Shown piece by piece: positions 46,401-57,249 of a DNA stretch of 60,000 nt (positions are counted from its first letter, which is position 1; each line of letters opens with the position of its first letter). Under the pieces are notes generated by a model, which had not been told where the DNA came from, ran no database searches, and worked only from the letters and a program-made list of their open reading frames with translations. The stretch is taken from assembly GCA_964035545.1 (NCBI GenBank), contig OZ037768.1:15843375-15903374 (forward strand), written 5' to 3'. Origin of the DNA: Bugula neritina. Lineage: Eukaryota; Bryozoa; Gymnolaemata; Cheilostomatida; Bugulidae. A program made the translations under genes and the position numbers.

Positions 46401-47422
46401 AGGTGTGAATAGTAAAGGCTATTGACATTAGCCTCTCAAGTCTAATCTGACTGCCATGTCTTTATCAAGAGAGAATAACTGTGAAATACACGGGGCTCAA
46501 ACCACCAATGCACTTTCATACTAGTTGACTGTGTTCCTTGTAGTAATAGTGTCACGTGTGTTGTTGCAGTGTTTGCTGAGTACCCTCCCCTGAATGTAGT
46601 GAGAAAGTTTGCCCACTTACTAGACCAGAGTGACACTGACTATGCTGAGGAAATAGGTAGTCATATTACACTAACATAATATTTTAATCTCTAACTTGTA
46701 AACCATTGTATGTCTTCTATATAATAAGTGTAAGTAGTAACTGATCTCACGCCATTTCAAAACATATTTTAACATAATATTATATATACATGCTCAGATG
46801 TTACTAGTATCGTAAATTATTGCCGTGTTTTAGATTGTTATTTTGTTTTAAGTTTATTATTTTGAAATGCAATCTATGCCAGGTATAAAATAAAATACTC
46901 GATAAAATTTGTTCTTGCAATACACAAATGCCTTCATTAAGGTCTTTTAAGCATCTGCCCACAATATGTTGTGCAGATGTAACTACCATCGATGTGTTCG
47001 TATTATCTGAACTGTTTTAACAGTAACTCCAATTATGTTTAGAGGTGCAAAAGCAAAGACAGGAAATCGTAGCCGCTATACGCCATAACCAACAGTTGGA
47101 GAAAGATGCAAGTAACATGGATATTAAAATTGGCCTTCTGGTCAAGAACCGCATAACGCTAGAGGTGCATATAACTTCTGCTGCCTACTATTGCTACTCA
47201 CTACTGTTACTACTCACTACCTATTACTACTCACTACTATTACTACTCACTACTATTACTACTCGCTACTGTCACTTATTGCCTCTATTACTAGTCACTA
47301 CTGTTACTCACTACTATTACTACTCACTACTACTACTACTCACTACTATTACTCACTACTATTACTAGTCACTACTATTACTACTCACTACTATTACTAC
47401 TTACTACTCACTACTACTACTA

Positions 47423-47505
<83 letters not shown>

Positions 47506-50500
47506 GCTACTACTACTACTACTATTACTACTCACTACTACTACTATCACTACTCACTACTGCTACTACTACTCACTACTATTGCTACTATTTCTCCACC
47601 ATAGGAAGTTGTCACACATGAAGGTAAACTGTCCAAGAAAGAGCAGGGGTTGGCCTGTGCAGTCGGTGCAGGTCTAGACAGTCTAAATAAAGAGAGTCAC
47701 GAGAGGCGAAAAGCGTATGAACACCTTTTCTACCAACTTCAGGTAGTTTTACTCAATTATATTCAATATAACTCGAGCTGTTACAAACAATGACCAAATC
47801 AGTGTATTAGTGTGACCTTCGGTGCATCTATAGCATAGTTTCTGGTACATTTCATATACTAGGAGCTCCCGCACATTAATAATTTAATAAATAATGTGCA
47901 ATTAATTTTTTTACTCATTTGTAGCTTTCTATTTGCTCTTAGTAGTTGTAGTGCCATATCTTTTTTTCTTTGTATGTGTGTACGAAACCTTCTCAGCTTT
48001 AACTGACACAATGCGTTACTGAAATGTTAATAAAAGTACTGTATTCTTACACAATTTTCAATGCCAACATTGTCAAATACGCAAATGCATTTCTAGTACC
48101 ATTATTATTGCGAAAGTAAAGTTGTCTGTTTTTTGTGCTCGTTCCTTGATGAAGATGATTAAATATGCTCCTAGTGATTCTCAATGTTTTCATCAAATAA
48201 CTCTTTTAATTTATGTTAATGGTTTCTGACATTGTTTATTTACACTTAGAAGCTAGTCAATACAAGTGCAATAAAAATATGCTAAAATCCTCCTTCCCCA
48301 AAAAACGAAATAAATTCAGCATGAAGTATTAAGCTGAATATGTGAATATATATTCTTAGCAATCATATTATGATCTTTAAATGTTTATAGTTTGGTGGTG
48401 CTTTAGAGTAATAACACATTGTTTCAGTAACTTATGGGTGATCCCAAAATGTGTTCAGATTATTTTCTTCTTTCTGCCAAATTTGTGTTGGTTTTCATAT
48501 CATCTTATTGGTTTGATGATCAGGTGGAGCCACAGTATCTGGCCAGACTGATCTTAGAGATGCCTCAACAGCAAAGCACTAAGTTTATAGAGTCTGTTAT
48601 ACTCACTCTTTACAACTATGCATCTAATCCTCGCGATGAATATCTTCTACTGAAACTTTTTTCCACGTCTCTCAGACAAGAGATCATGCAGTCTATCGAA
48701 AATATGACTGACATTGTAACAGGAACTCCTTTGGCCATCAAGATGGTGGTGGATTTTCACAGGTGGGTCATATGCTTCTCTGCCGGTGCTGTAAATGTAT
48801 ACATCTGGTAATATTCTGTGAGAAAGCAAAATAAAGCTGTTGATTGCAAAATTAAACGGTTTCAAGGAGTTGAGAAACTTGGTAAGATATTAATACTCAC
48901 ACAAGTTTAGAATCACTATCCTTGTTAAAGGAAGCTATGGGCTTGTTCATATGTGACACAGGAGCAATTATGACTGGATGCTCTTTTACAGGGATCGAAC
49001 CCATTACTTCATGGTTACTAAGCTAGTGCTCTAACCCTTAGACCACGGCTGCTCCTTAAACTTAGCAAGACATTACTCTGTATTATTGCATTATACAGTA
49101 TAGTTATTCTGAATAGTGTTAGTTGAGTTGAAAATTGCTGCATTTGAAACTAAGTGCAGTACTGAAAGTATTAAGAAAAGCCTGGGTTCTAGATGAGGAA
49201 TATAGCAAGAGAAGTTTCAGCAACTCGCGCTCCAAACCAAAATTCCTAATGACAATTAAATAACCTAACCTATTGAAATTTCTCTGTTACTGCACTTGAG
49301 CAGTTACGCTGAAGTAGTAGTCACATTCACACTGTCACATTCTCATTGGTTTTATAGGAATGCCAGAGGTCACAGTTACCTCAGAGATATGCTGAACCCT
49401 CTTATAACTTCTCTGTTGGAAGACACATCTGTCAAAATCAATACAAACCCAACAGAAGTGTACAAGAACTGGGTGAACCAGCAAGAGACGGACTCTGGTG
49501 TACCAAGGTTGGTCTTGATAAAGCATCTATTGGTTTGTACTTAGGGCGACATTTGGAATCAAAACTCTTCTACTTTGAAACTGTTTCCTCGTTCTGTTCT
49601 GTTCAGACTCCAATACAGAGGACGCATGAAAGTTCTATTTATACATATGTTGGTTTAATTTTAGCTTTTCAGTATTGATGAATAATGAGCATAATGTGGC
49701 ATTCATGAGAGAAAGTAATGCTGTAACATGTATCAGCACTGGATAAATACTCAAGAATATGGACATAATAAGCTATGCTAATTTTATTAATATAATAGCA
49801 AACTGTTATATTCCTTTACTGTTGGTGGATTGATGTAATAGCTATTTTTAACATTCATATTTGGCTTAAGTTGCTAAACATAGGAAACTGCATTCCTGAG
49901 AACTTACCTCTCCAGTACTGAGTTATCATAGAATATAGTCGTGACTGTGAAGTTTATGTGTTATACTGTGTGGCATATTGTGGTGCTGAGGCTAATCTGT
50001 TCAAACACACTGTTGACAAGTTTGGGTTGTGTTATGAAATCAACATGTCATAATAAAATAGTGAAAGCATTGGAACTATTATAGACATCAGGTTTTATAA
50101 TCAGTGTTGATAAAATCCTAAATTCAGACCAAATCTAAAGGATGCCAGACCTTTGAATGTTTGAGATGCTTTAGATAAGTGTGCGGTTGTACAAGTTGAG
50201 TGTTGTGCTCTCGCAGTCAGCTACCGTACGACGTGACCAATGAAGAGGCGTTGAAGCACAAGGAGATACAGGAACTGATGGAGGAGAGTATACAACAACT
50301 GAGGTCTTGGAGTGACAAGTTTCTCTCTCTAATTCTCTCTTCTCTAGACCACATACCTTACGGCATGAGATACATCTCTAGAGTCATGCTCCAATCTCTT
50401 ACTCAAAAGTTCCCTGAGGCATCAGAGAAGGACATACTGAAGGTAACCGTCACCTTAGTACACTGTTTACCTTAGCTAGATGCAACTGTGGCCGAGTGCC

Positions 50501-52048
50501 AGCTATGTGCTGGCCAGTGTATTACTTATTAGAGAATTGCATTGCTGTGTTGTAATAGTTTACCTCTCTAGTCTATTGTTTTTTATTTCATTTGTTAAAA
50601 GATTGTGGGAAACCTTCTCTACTATCGATATATAAATTCCACCATTGCTGCCCCTGATGCTTATGACATCATAGATATCGATATCGAGAAAGGAGGCCTA
50701 ACACCTGACCAGCGCCGTAACCTCGGTTCTATAGCTAAGATTCTACAGTTTGCTGCCTCAAATAAAGGGGTATGTTGATCCTATGAGTATGTAGTTCTCC
50801 TTCAACTGTACTTTATCTTTCTTTATGATGTAAGATAAGCCTGTTATTATTATGATTTGCTAAACTTTTATTGCATGCTTCAGGAGCCATGCTTTAGAGT
50901 TTAGATGCACCCACACTTGTATCAGTAGAAGTATAATTTAGTGGGTAGTTATCTGTTGTCATAAGAGTATTTTGCACATAGTTGTAGTACATGTAGTCCA
51001 GCGTTGTAGTAGTTCAGTTACCAGTCTCTCATGTATCAGTTTCTCAGCTCAACTGCAATCAGTAGAGGTATCATAAACACGTCAATCATACCTTTGACTG
51101 GTAAAACACCAGGTCGCTCTGGTCTTAGCAACTCACATACCTAAGAGATAGAAAAGTTTGTATCATTATGATTACCAAGAAAATAACATGTTGCTAGTAA
51201 GGAATAAAATAGAGCAAGCACTATCAGCATTTGTGCTGATTATTTCAAATTATCGCTTGCAACTGTTGCAGACGTGAGTTGGTATAATGTACAGTTGAAA
51301 ACATTAGTGGTGTTGAAATAATTAAGGTGTTGAAGCAAAAAAACTCTTAGCTGTGCTCTACTTGAGTTGGTATAAAAGCTTATTTTCATCTATTGAATGT
51401 AGCCTTGGCAACTATAAGACTGACAATCCAAGTGCACAGAGCTAAATTTACTGCTATATTACATTTACATAAGAGAAGGCATCTTTGAAAGAGCAAAACA
51501 ATAAAATACTGGCAAAATATTTGCACTTGAGATAATTCTTCAAATCAAACCGATTGCAATTGAACTGAGATTGATGCATGAAGAAAAGGTGAATAGATGT
51601 GTTATGTTGTGCTTATGGGCTTTCAGTTTGGAGGTGGTGACAGCCAACATCTTGCCTGTCTGAATTCATATATTAAAGGTTCCCATGAAAAGTTCAAGTA
51701 AGTAGTTAGAAATATTCTTTCCGATTTCTCACTTTCACATCATCTTACTCCAACATTTTTAGAACCTATTGGTTTTCTTACTCACTTAGAACTTGCAGTT
51801 AGGCATTGCTTGTTTTCACACTATAATTTTAACGTTTCAGATTGTATGTTATGATGTGTCAGCCAGTTTAACCAAAAGTCATTGCGTTGTTACTTTCTCA
51901 CCAAGAGTTGCCATCTCAGTGCAAGTGCCCATCTTAGTTTGTGTCTAAGTGGTTGTTCTAGTATAAGATGACATTTTTTCAGCTTTTCCAGGGTTCATGT
52001 AAGAAATAATTTTTTATAAAGCTGTAAGGGCAGTTTATATGCATCGTG

Positions 52049-52120
<72 letters not shown>

Positions 52121-55100
52121 AACAAAAAACCTGTCATAGCTTCTTGTTACTACTTTATTAGACAATACTTTCGAAAGGCTTGTGATGTACCTGATCCCGA
52201 AGTACATTTCAATATTAACCAGTATACAGAGGCTGCGCTGGTTGTTAAACCTCGCATATCCATCAGTGCTGATGATTTAATTAATACTCACGCCAAGTTG
52301 CTGGAGTATAGGGCAAAGATAGCCCCAGATTCTTTAGATGCTATACATGAATTGTTGGAGGACTTGGGGAGTGCAGCTCCTACTGTTGAAGAGCTTATGG
52401 GTTCAGGTAGGCTTTGTATATTAATAGGTATAACTACCTGGGGATAGTAAAAATATTTGTTTGGTGTGTAAACTGTTTGCTTTGTTTGAGTTTTATAACA
52501 TGTGACAACTGCAGTGTTCATCACAGCCTGCTTTATATTATTTAATTCATAATTATGTAAGAAATTAAATTTTACAATTTGCTTATACTGCTTGCAGGCT
52601 GACAGAAACCTGTGCAATTCGTTTATAGTTTATAGCTTGAGTAATTATGCAAACGTTATACATGTTTAGATATGTTACATATCATGAAATATTGTTTAAT
52701 AAACAACAAGATTGCTTATTAATTCCCTTGCAAAAAAACCTTGATTGCAATTGAATTTTCACTAAATAAACTGTTATATTTTATACTCTAGAGTCTAGAG
52801 CAAGGGTGTCCAACCTTTTCAGAGCCAGGGCCACTGAAAGGGAACATTTTATGGCAAAAGCCAGATTGTAAACTTTAGCTCATGCTGGGGGCCACAATGC
52901 CAGTAATTTTCAAATTATTTCATTCCAAACTCTTATGAATCATTACACAATAAAGTCCAATAGTCAATGCAGGCTGCATGTTTTGTCGCGTGTACACAAA
53001 TAAAACATTTAATAGGTGATTTTTTCCTTTAATTCATGAATACAGAAAAAAATAATTTTAGCTTTATGCCCTTGGGGGCCACATAAATGTAAGCTGAGGG
53101 CCACATCCGGCCCTGGGGGTCACATCCGGTCCTGGGGCCGCTTGTTGGACAGCGCTGGGCTCTAAAGTATATTTAATAGCTGTGATGGTATCATTGAAAA
53201 TCATTATACTTAAAGCAGATTGAGTATTTGTTACATTTGTAGTAGCCAATATAACGAAATGCAGAAACAAAGCACAATATAACGGACACAAAAAAGAGTT
53301 GACGAATTAACTATTATCTCTGCATATTTGCTAACCAGCAATCATAAAATGTATATACGTATTTGTTCTATATTATATGTTAACTAAAACAATAACTGAT
53401 AATCACAATAAAATTGTTGTAAAACGTACATGTAAAGTCAGTAATCAAAGTTAAGGTCAAAGCGTGTGATGCCTGGTGACTTAGCTGGTTACACAAAGTA
53501 CAGCAATATAGAAGCATGTTTATATAGATCTGTTATATTTTCAAAGTTCATATTTTTCATTTATTCAACAATAAAATTACATAATTTGTGACAATATCTT
53601 TGCAGTGCAGTGTTATTGTTGAGAAAGTGAACAACCAGCTGGTGTGGCTAAAGTAATGCAAATGATTTTTTCATCTGCTCTCTTTATAACTTGCGTTTAA
53701 CAAGTAAATATAACTTCAGCAGTGAATGTAGTTTCGCTAACTCAGTTAACACTTGCTCTGGCTGAAACTAACTTGTTTAGTCAATTGTTTGGTTAGTATC
53801 ACTATAATGAATGAATAATATTGAACAATTAATAATTTTTAGGAGACTAGCACTTTAAATATTATCTTTACAGGTGTGAATAAAGAGGATGAAATTTGCC
53901 TGATTTTAAGTAGCAAACATGAAGGGGTAGAAGATGCTAAATCAGATTTAGCCAGCCTTTTAGTCAGGTACAGCTTATCCCTAGCATGCCCAGTACAAAG
54001 TCTATAACTTTTAGTTTACAGCTCTTCTGTGTAACTGCATTAAATTGAATGTCATACTTATTATTGCAGCACTAAACAGTTGACAATAGACATTATCCGA
54101 TGTCAGCCGGGTGAGAATCTCACTGAAGTGTTAGACCGCGAAACTTCTGAGGACCAAGAACTTCAACACAGGTCAATGATATCTCTGCAGGAGCAGGTGG
54201 ACGCCCGAGCTGTTGACAAGGATGCTGCTGTCTCCAGGGCTAAGTCCGTGAAAGAGAAGAGCGAGCGAAAGTAGGGGTGTCTATTTTCTCAACTGCAATG
54301 TTTTTATTAACTTTTTATCTAAATGTTTTATATTAGCTTTGTATTTTAGAGAATTGTTAACTTTTACTGGATACTAATATTAGTTTGTTGACTGGCAGAA
54401 TGCCCCTCAAAGACAAGAAGGTGAAGGTGAAAGAAGACCTGAGTAAGCTCTCCGGAACAGGTTTCATATCCTCTGACAGTCACTATCAAGCTATGGTGAA
54501 GTTGGTAGCTCAAGATATTCGTAATCAGCGTAGATATCGAGCCGCACGTCGTCAGGTATTCTCATCTTGCCAGTCGCTGTTTTATTACTATGCTAAGCAA
54601 TATATGATGTGTGTGTGAGAGAGAGAGAGTTTGGAGAAGCTCTATGTAACTCTTCGTTTTCCTCCAGGATCTGCGCAAACTTGCCGACACCAAAGCTAAT
54701 CTTCAGAAGAAGAAATTGTTCTTTGAGTCTCAGATAGAATATTACAATACCTACGTCAAGGCTTGCATGGCCAACATGCTGGCTGCAGGCAAGCGGTATG
54801 TTAGAGTCTCTTAGTTTCTACGTCTTCAGTCTTTGCTGTTGATAATTGTTTTTCTTTATAAAAAATATAGAGCAACACGTGTTTCTATAATGTGTTGATG
54901 TCTTACATTTGTTTTCGGTTTCTTATTCTACGTTAGATGAGAAACGTCATGTCTAGTATAGGATGTTAAATTGTTTGGGAAAATATAATAAGGTACACAC
55001 AAATGTCAACAACACTAAATGCCGTTTTCTATTGATTAGGGTTTGCTGTTTGATATGCTGAACTGTAATAATTTATATCAGTGTGTACACCTGAACACTC

Positions 55101-56824
55101 ATATTATGTATGCAAAAGATATTGCATCATCGCTTTTGCTGCTAGGCGATCCCTGACTCTTGGCCTACACATTGGGTTTGTATATTGGCTGCAGTAATAA
55201 TAATTTATGCTAACCAATTATATGAATCTAATGGGTAAAATGCAGGTTATGGTTGGGTACTTTTTATTTAATTCTTCAGACCAGCGGTTTACAGATTATT
55301 CAAGTTTAATGTAGCCAGTCACTGAAATGTAACACTAATTATGTGGTGTATTGTTTCTCAATCCTTGCCACTGTTTTTTGTTCAGGAGAATCATATTGTA
55401 TTTATCAAGGCGATACTAACTTCAAAGCTTTTGTATACAGCTGTAAACTAATTTCTTATTGCTCAGTAGTCTAGAAGTCAATACCTTCAACCATCGCTGC
55501 TCCAACATAATCTTCTAACACAAATCAGATGCTAACTTGGGTCAGCATTGCTTGTGGTTAGAGTTTTTAATAAAGTATTTCAAATGACTGATCCTGTTTA
55601 ACAGTGATGACTTGTATGGTACAAGTTGCATGGCCTTATGCTGTTGGTATGCTGTGTTTGCTTGGCAGGAGAAGTCGCTCGAGCTATGTTAGCACCAGTT
55701 CCCCCATAGAGGAGGACCAGAAGCCAAAGAAAGGCAAGAAAGAACCAAAACATCAAACTATAAAGTACACAGCTGCTAAGTTACATGAGAGGGGCATTGT
55801 GTTAGAGATTGATGGCATTAGCCCTAATCAGTAAGTCTAGCCCGCCATATTACATTGTAATATTCGTAATATTATTATTATATTATACTAATATATCATT
55901 TTATTATATTATAATGTTATAATAATATGTTAAATTATATTTTATAGTGTTATATTATGATATCGTTATGTTGTACTTTTCTAGTATACTGTTAAATTAA
56001 TTCTTTAAATTTGAAGAGCATTTTTATCATGAGTCAGTTGGTTAGAATGATCCATGTGTTTTATACAGACCTTAGTATTAGTGTAGGTAGTGTCTCTGCT
56101 AGACTCAGGGGAAGGAAACACATGAAATAACTGAGTAGCTAGAAAATAGGCTATGTCTGTGCTGGGTTGCCAACCTTAGGGTTCTGATTGCATCTGCCAC
56201 ATACTTGAATAATATTGAAGGTTGAAGTTAAAGGTTTAGTATTAAGTGTAATGTGTCTGTGTTAGTGAGGTGTAAGGTATGAGGAAACATACTAGATGGA
56301 GACTAGAGCCATCATTTTATAAATGGTTGACATTTTAGTAAAAGTATTTCATTTGAAAATTAAGTGTCATTAATCTTTGTATTGGTGACAGTTATATATT
56401 CTACGCAGTATATTTCACTCAAGTGTTGTTATTATGATATGCTTACAGGTACAAAAATGTACAGTTTGAGATTAGCACTACAGTAGATCCTGCTGTATTC
56501 CAGTGTACTGCTAAAGTACTAACCGTATCAGAAACACACACACTCAAGTTGCAGGTTTGTATGAAAACTCAAAATATACGTATCTGGATTGTGTGACAGC
56601 GTCTCAGTTGTTGTCTACATCTCCTTTGTATAGATGAAACACTGAAGCCTTCTAAGTTAGCAGTTTGGTACAGTTTTAGAACGTTAAAGATGTTTGTAAT
56701 GTTGTAGGAGCTGTTACAGCTGCAGTATGAAGGTGTGGCTGTTATGACATTATTTGATAGAGCTAAGATTAACGTGAACCTGCTGATTCATCTACTTAAT
56801 AAGAAGTTCTACATCACCAAATAA
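28364..56824 (+). CDS. IQGAP: IQGAP Ras-GTPase-activating-like scaffold protein (36 coding exons, 1663 aa)
   Basis: Exons: 28364-28430, 32113-32233, 33154-33310, 34056-34133, 35689-35833, 37196-37362, 37562-37690, 38710-38800, 38976-39136, 39338-39425, 40043-40203, 40419-40619, 41814-41895, 42295-42458, 42547-42622, 42890-43057, 43457-43599, 43805-43960, 44699-44782, 44948-45089, 46570-46656, 47043-47164, 47605-47742, 48524-48762, 49358-49507, 50217-50442, 50602-50769, 51627-51697, 52162-52406, 53874-53967, 54070-54270, 54399-54555, 54668-54795, 55669-55830, 56449-56554 and 56708-56824. Every intron is GT/AG and every phase closes, 4992 coding bases in all. Domain order is calponin homology, IQGAP repeats, WW-like, four IQ motifs, RasGAP-related GRD and RGCt, as in vertebrate IQGAP1-3 (IQGAP1 is 1657 aa). 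The family bundles F-actin and binds calmodulin, Cdc42/Rac, E-cadherin complexes and MAPK components at the cell cortex. The GRD lacks true GAP activity in known members. The start used here is in exon 1a; see the alternative first exon at 30937-31249. Confidence 0.96.
30937..31249 (+). CDS. IQGAP: IQGAP alternative first coding exon 1b
   Basis: Within the 3.7-kb gap between exon 1a and exon 2, ATG 30937 opens a 104-codon Ser/Arg-rich segment (MLRQMFSRDEEDVFGTDYSR ... SRSSSVSSTASFDSSW). It ends at a GTAGGT donor (31250) with one base over, the same phase as exon 1a. Splicing to exon 2 gives SYGSIDDLESG then MTADEMD. This parallels the vertebrate IQGAP start, where a YGS tripeptide precedes an acidic linker and AEEMDERR. 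Upstream in the same frame (30739-30936) the sequence is open but lacks ATG and is hydrophobic, so it is probably 5' UTR. The Ser-rich stretch is a likely phosphorylation target. Use by a separate promoter is inference. Confidence 0.72.
31526..31747 (+). other. open, coding-like segment in IQGAP intron, not recognised
   Basis: A plus-strand frame without ATG reads RVIEKVGNKGDGELAAILGS, then SRKLSVLFQNWLSQLTHQAK, for 73 codons to TAA 31745-31747. An adjacent frame just upstream (31491-31554) is also open from ATG. The composition looks more protein-like than its AT-rich surroundings, but no acceptor/donor pair joins it to IQGAP exon 2 in phase and no family was recognised. It could be a decayed transposon or processed sequence. 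Confidence 0.2.
32113..35833 (+). CDS. IQGAP: IQGAP exons 2-5: calponin homology domain
   Basis: Exons 32113-32233, 33154-33310, 34056-34133 and 35689-35833 encode residues ~23-189 of the 1a isoform. The sequence QNMAYEYLCHLEEAKKWIEA, NGVLLAKLGHFFAPKVV, GLHYRHTDNVVQFFGACENA and RKNMPKLIYCIHALSLFLHK is a near-perfect IQGAP CH domain. It binds F-actin as a single type-3 CH unit. The acidic linker before it contains MTADEMDQKRKQN, the conserved lead-in. Confidence 0.96.
33720..33875. repeat. GTGTGGTGTTACTAC / TGTGTTGTGATAC minisatellite in IQGAP intron 3
   Basis: Short units of 14-17 bases (ACTGTGTGGTGTTACTACT, then GATACTGTGTTGTGATACTG) repeat imperfectly over about 150 bases. Confidence 0.65.
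34056..37195. other. IQGAP introns 4 and 5: nothing else recognised
   Basis: Outside exons 34056-34133 and 35689-35833 this stretch holds long introns with ACT/TACT-rich degenerate sequence (34230-34370) and a short (AAT)n run near 36187. The 70-72-codon frames in it have no splice support and no recognised similarity. Confidence 0.4.
37196..43057 (+). CDS. IQGAP: IQGAP exons 6-16: IQGAP-repeat region
   Basis: Exon 6 opens with EEEISAMRAELDKYGIQMPA, then KIGGILANEMPVDEAALHAA, strongly conserved. A recurring unit follows, with a helix of the form IN-A-, a short spacer, then LF-AL and a terminal block. Copies include AINDALDKDDQQGTFHALSN, VDNALLERSLSKLKSSL, INKALNSRNRDALFEALYDP, VNKAIASSTEELLACLNEED, INDVLSNAKAEDLFVLLTNE and INNAVTEASIDQLCSALTEQ. 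That makes about six repeats over residues ~225-660. Exon 6 uses the acceptor TCTTGTAG at 37195, not the earlier CAG near 37176, because only the former keeps frame and the conserved EEEI. Confidence 0.93.
41104..41314 (+). mobile_element. tRNA-derived SINE, copy A (IQGAP intron 12)
   Basis: It starts GGAGCAGCTGTCGTCTAGAG (A-box region) and has a good B-box GGGTTCGAACCCC. The shared core is CATTGGTGATGTTAGGAAGA then CATCCAATCATAATTGCTCC, and it ends with CAGGGGTTTCTCACAGGGAT and a CGACTATAAACTAGCGTGAG tail. Copies at 45528-45736 and 48896-49055 share the same order, which defines a family. Confidence 0.8.
43457..45089 (+). CDS. IQGAP: IQGAP exons 17-20: WW-like domain and four IQ motifs
   Basis: Exon 17 encodes a WW-like fold (EWLNVELPDGTEMYYNLLNG, then EHRWEVTDD). 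Exons 18-20 encode four IQ motifs: IIKLQSAYKGYRARKQYTDR, ALKIQAWVKGVQQKKAYKTR (across the exon 18/19 junction), IIKIQSAVRSFLTRKAYKNR and VIKIQAAWRGKKTRSDYQSL. IQ motifs bind calmodulin and myosin light chains; in IQGAP1 this region also binds S100 and MAPK-pathway proteins. The count of four equals vertebrate IQGAP1. The Trp pair of the WW-like unit is retained, with Val-Thr where a terminal Pro is usual. Confidence 0.94.
43604..43795. repeat. TATAGAATAGCATATGTGT minisatellite filling IQGAP intron 17
   Basis: Units of about 22 bases (TAGAATAGCATATGTGTTA, with later GGTGTTCTATAATATTATG variants) run nearly from donor to acceptor of a 205-bp intron. Second-half units read as inverted variants of the first, so the RNA could fold. 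Confidence 0.75.
45528..45736 (-). mobile_element. tRNA-derived SINE, copy C (IQGAP intron 20)
   Basis: This is a full-length minus-strand copy: GGAGCAGCCGTGGTCAAGGG head, ATGGGTTCAAACCCCAGTAA B-box, CATTGGTGATGTTAG and CATAATTGCTCCTGTG core, then CTACAAACTTGTGTGAG at the 3' end. It matches copy A across the whole length. It adds no coding sequence to the intron. Confidence 0.82.
46570..52406 (+). CDS. IQGAP: IQGAP exons 21-29: linker and RasGAP-related domain (GRD)
   Basis: Exon 21 begins MFAEYPPLNVVRKFAHLLDQ. Exons 22-23 give MDIKIGLLVKNRITLEEVVT and the helical linker. The GRD covers exons 24-29: LARLILEMPQQQSTKFIESV, LTLYNYASNPRDEYLLLKLF, TGTPLAIKMVVDFHR, IPYGMRYISRVMLQSL, YYRYINSTIAAPDAYDII and RRNLGSIAKILQFAASNK. 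This domain binds active Cdc42/Rac and slows GTP hydrolysis in known IQGAPs. The signature block reads NSTIAAPDAY where vertebrates have NPAIVAPDAF. Confidence 0.95.
47185..47600. repeat. (CTA)n microsatellite filling IQGAP intron 22
   Basis: Imperfect CTCACTACTATTACTA units give way to a pure (CTA)n run of about 30 units (about 47420-47510), then imperfect units again. The poly-Thr and Leu/Thr/Tyr frames over it are artefacts. The tract occupies almost the entire intron 47165-47604. Confidence 0.9.
48896..49055 (-). mobile_element. tRNA-derived SINE, copy B (IQGAP intron 24)
   Basis: Minus-strand copy with GGAGCAGCCGTGGTCTAAGG, GTTAGAGCACTAGCTTAGTA, B-box GGGTTCGATCCC, CATCCAGTCATAATTGCTCC and the CTAAACTTGTGTGAG end. 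It lacks the CATTGGTGATGTTAG segment present in copies A and C (internal deletion), which makes it about 50 bases shorter. Confidence 0.82.
52048..52115. repeat. (AT)n microsatellite in IQGAP intron 28
   Basis: About 34 TA units end 46 bases before exon 29. The poly-Tyr/Ile frames on both strands are spurious. The position just before the acceptor could affect branch-site choice. Confidence 0.9.
52801..53159. mobile_element. hAT-like non-autonomous element (IQGAP intron 29)
   Basis: The left end CAAGGGTGTCCAACCTTTTC and right end (reverse complement) CAGCGCTGTCCAACAAGC match the CAGNGGTGTCCAAC-type termini of hAT transposons. Flanks GTCTAGAG and CTCTAAAG agree at 6 of 8 bases, fitting an aged 8-bp duplication. 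The interior is non-coding with repeated GGGGGCCACA and CACATCCGGYCCTGG motifs. It has no transposase. Confidence 0.7.
53874..56824 (+). CDS. IQGAP: IQGAP exons 30-36: RasGAP C-terminal (RGCt) region
   Basis: Exon 30 encodes a divergent loop. Exon 31 encodes TIDIIRCQPGENLTEVLDRE and AKSVKEKSERK. Exon 32 gives VAQDIRNQRRYRAARRQ, exon 33 LQKKKLFFESQIEYYNTYVK, exon 34 HQTIKYTAAKLHERGIVLEI, and exon 36 LLQLQYEGVAVMTLFDRAKI then NVNLLIHLLNKKFY, ending ITK. These are hallmark RGCt blocks, which in IQGAP1 bind beta-catenin, E-cadherin and CLIP-170. Stop TAA is at 56822-56824. Confidence 0.95.
55488..55530 (-). repeat. fragment of the SINE head (IQGAP intron 33)
   Basis: On the minus strand, GGAGCAGCGATGGTTGAAGG resembles the head of the SINE copies at 45528 and 48896 but lacks the B-box and core. 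It is probably a truncated relic. Confidence 0.35.
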
Positions 56825-57230
56825 AGGAGCTTTTGTCTTCAATATAGAGACATCATGAAATAATATTCTATATTTTATTGTTAGTAAGTTTAATATATCT
56901 GTAGGGGTCTAGATCTAACTCATTATATATATTTTGTTAGTTTCTGTAAGCTACCAACTAGAATGTGTCTTGTCGCTCACTCATCATAAACACACAGTTT
57001 ATCTACGCATAATTCTGTTGGAGATTACCAACTGGTGTTCTCGGATACCTTTTAAAATATAATTATGATTATGGTGCTGAATTTGTCTGATAGTATTTAG
57101 CAGTTAATGTTACGTGTTACAAGGATTTCGCTTCTAATACAATTTTATTCTTGTGGAAGTTTGTTGCTTCTTTATGTGGTTTGCTCTAATTCTATAATGT
57201 AATTAAATTTGCTTGGTTTATGTGACCAAA

Positions 57231-57236
57231 AATAAA
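57231..57236 (+). terminator. candidate poly(A) signal of IQGAP
   Basis: AATAAA lies 407 bases after the stop codon and is followed by T-rich sequence. No closer strong hexamer was seen. Confidence 0.4.
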
Positions 57237-57249
57237 CAAACATTATTTC

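Noticed and set aside
47191-47604. 137-codon poly-Thr/Leu frame
   Set aside because: Created by the (CTA)n microsatellite in an intron; not a gene.
51995-52207. Poly-Tyr/Ile frames on both strands
   Set aside because: Translation of the (AT)n tract; only the exon part from 52162 is real, in the IQGAP frame.
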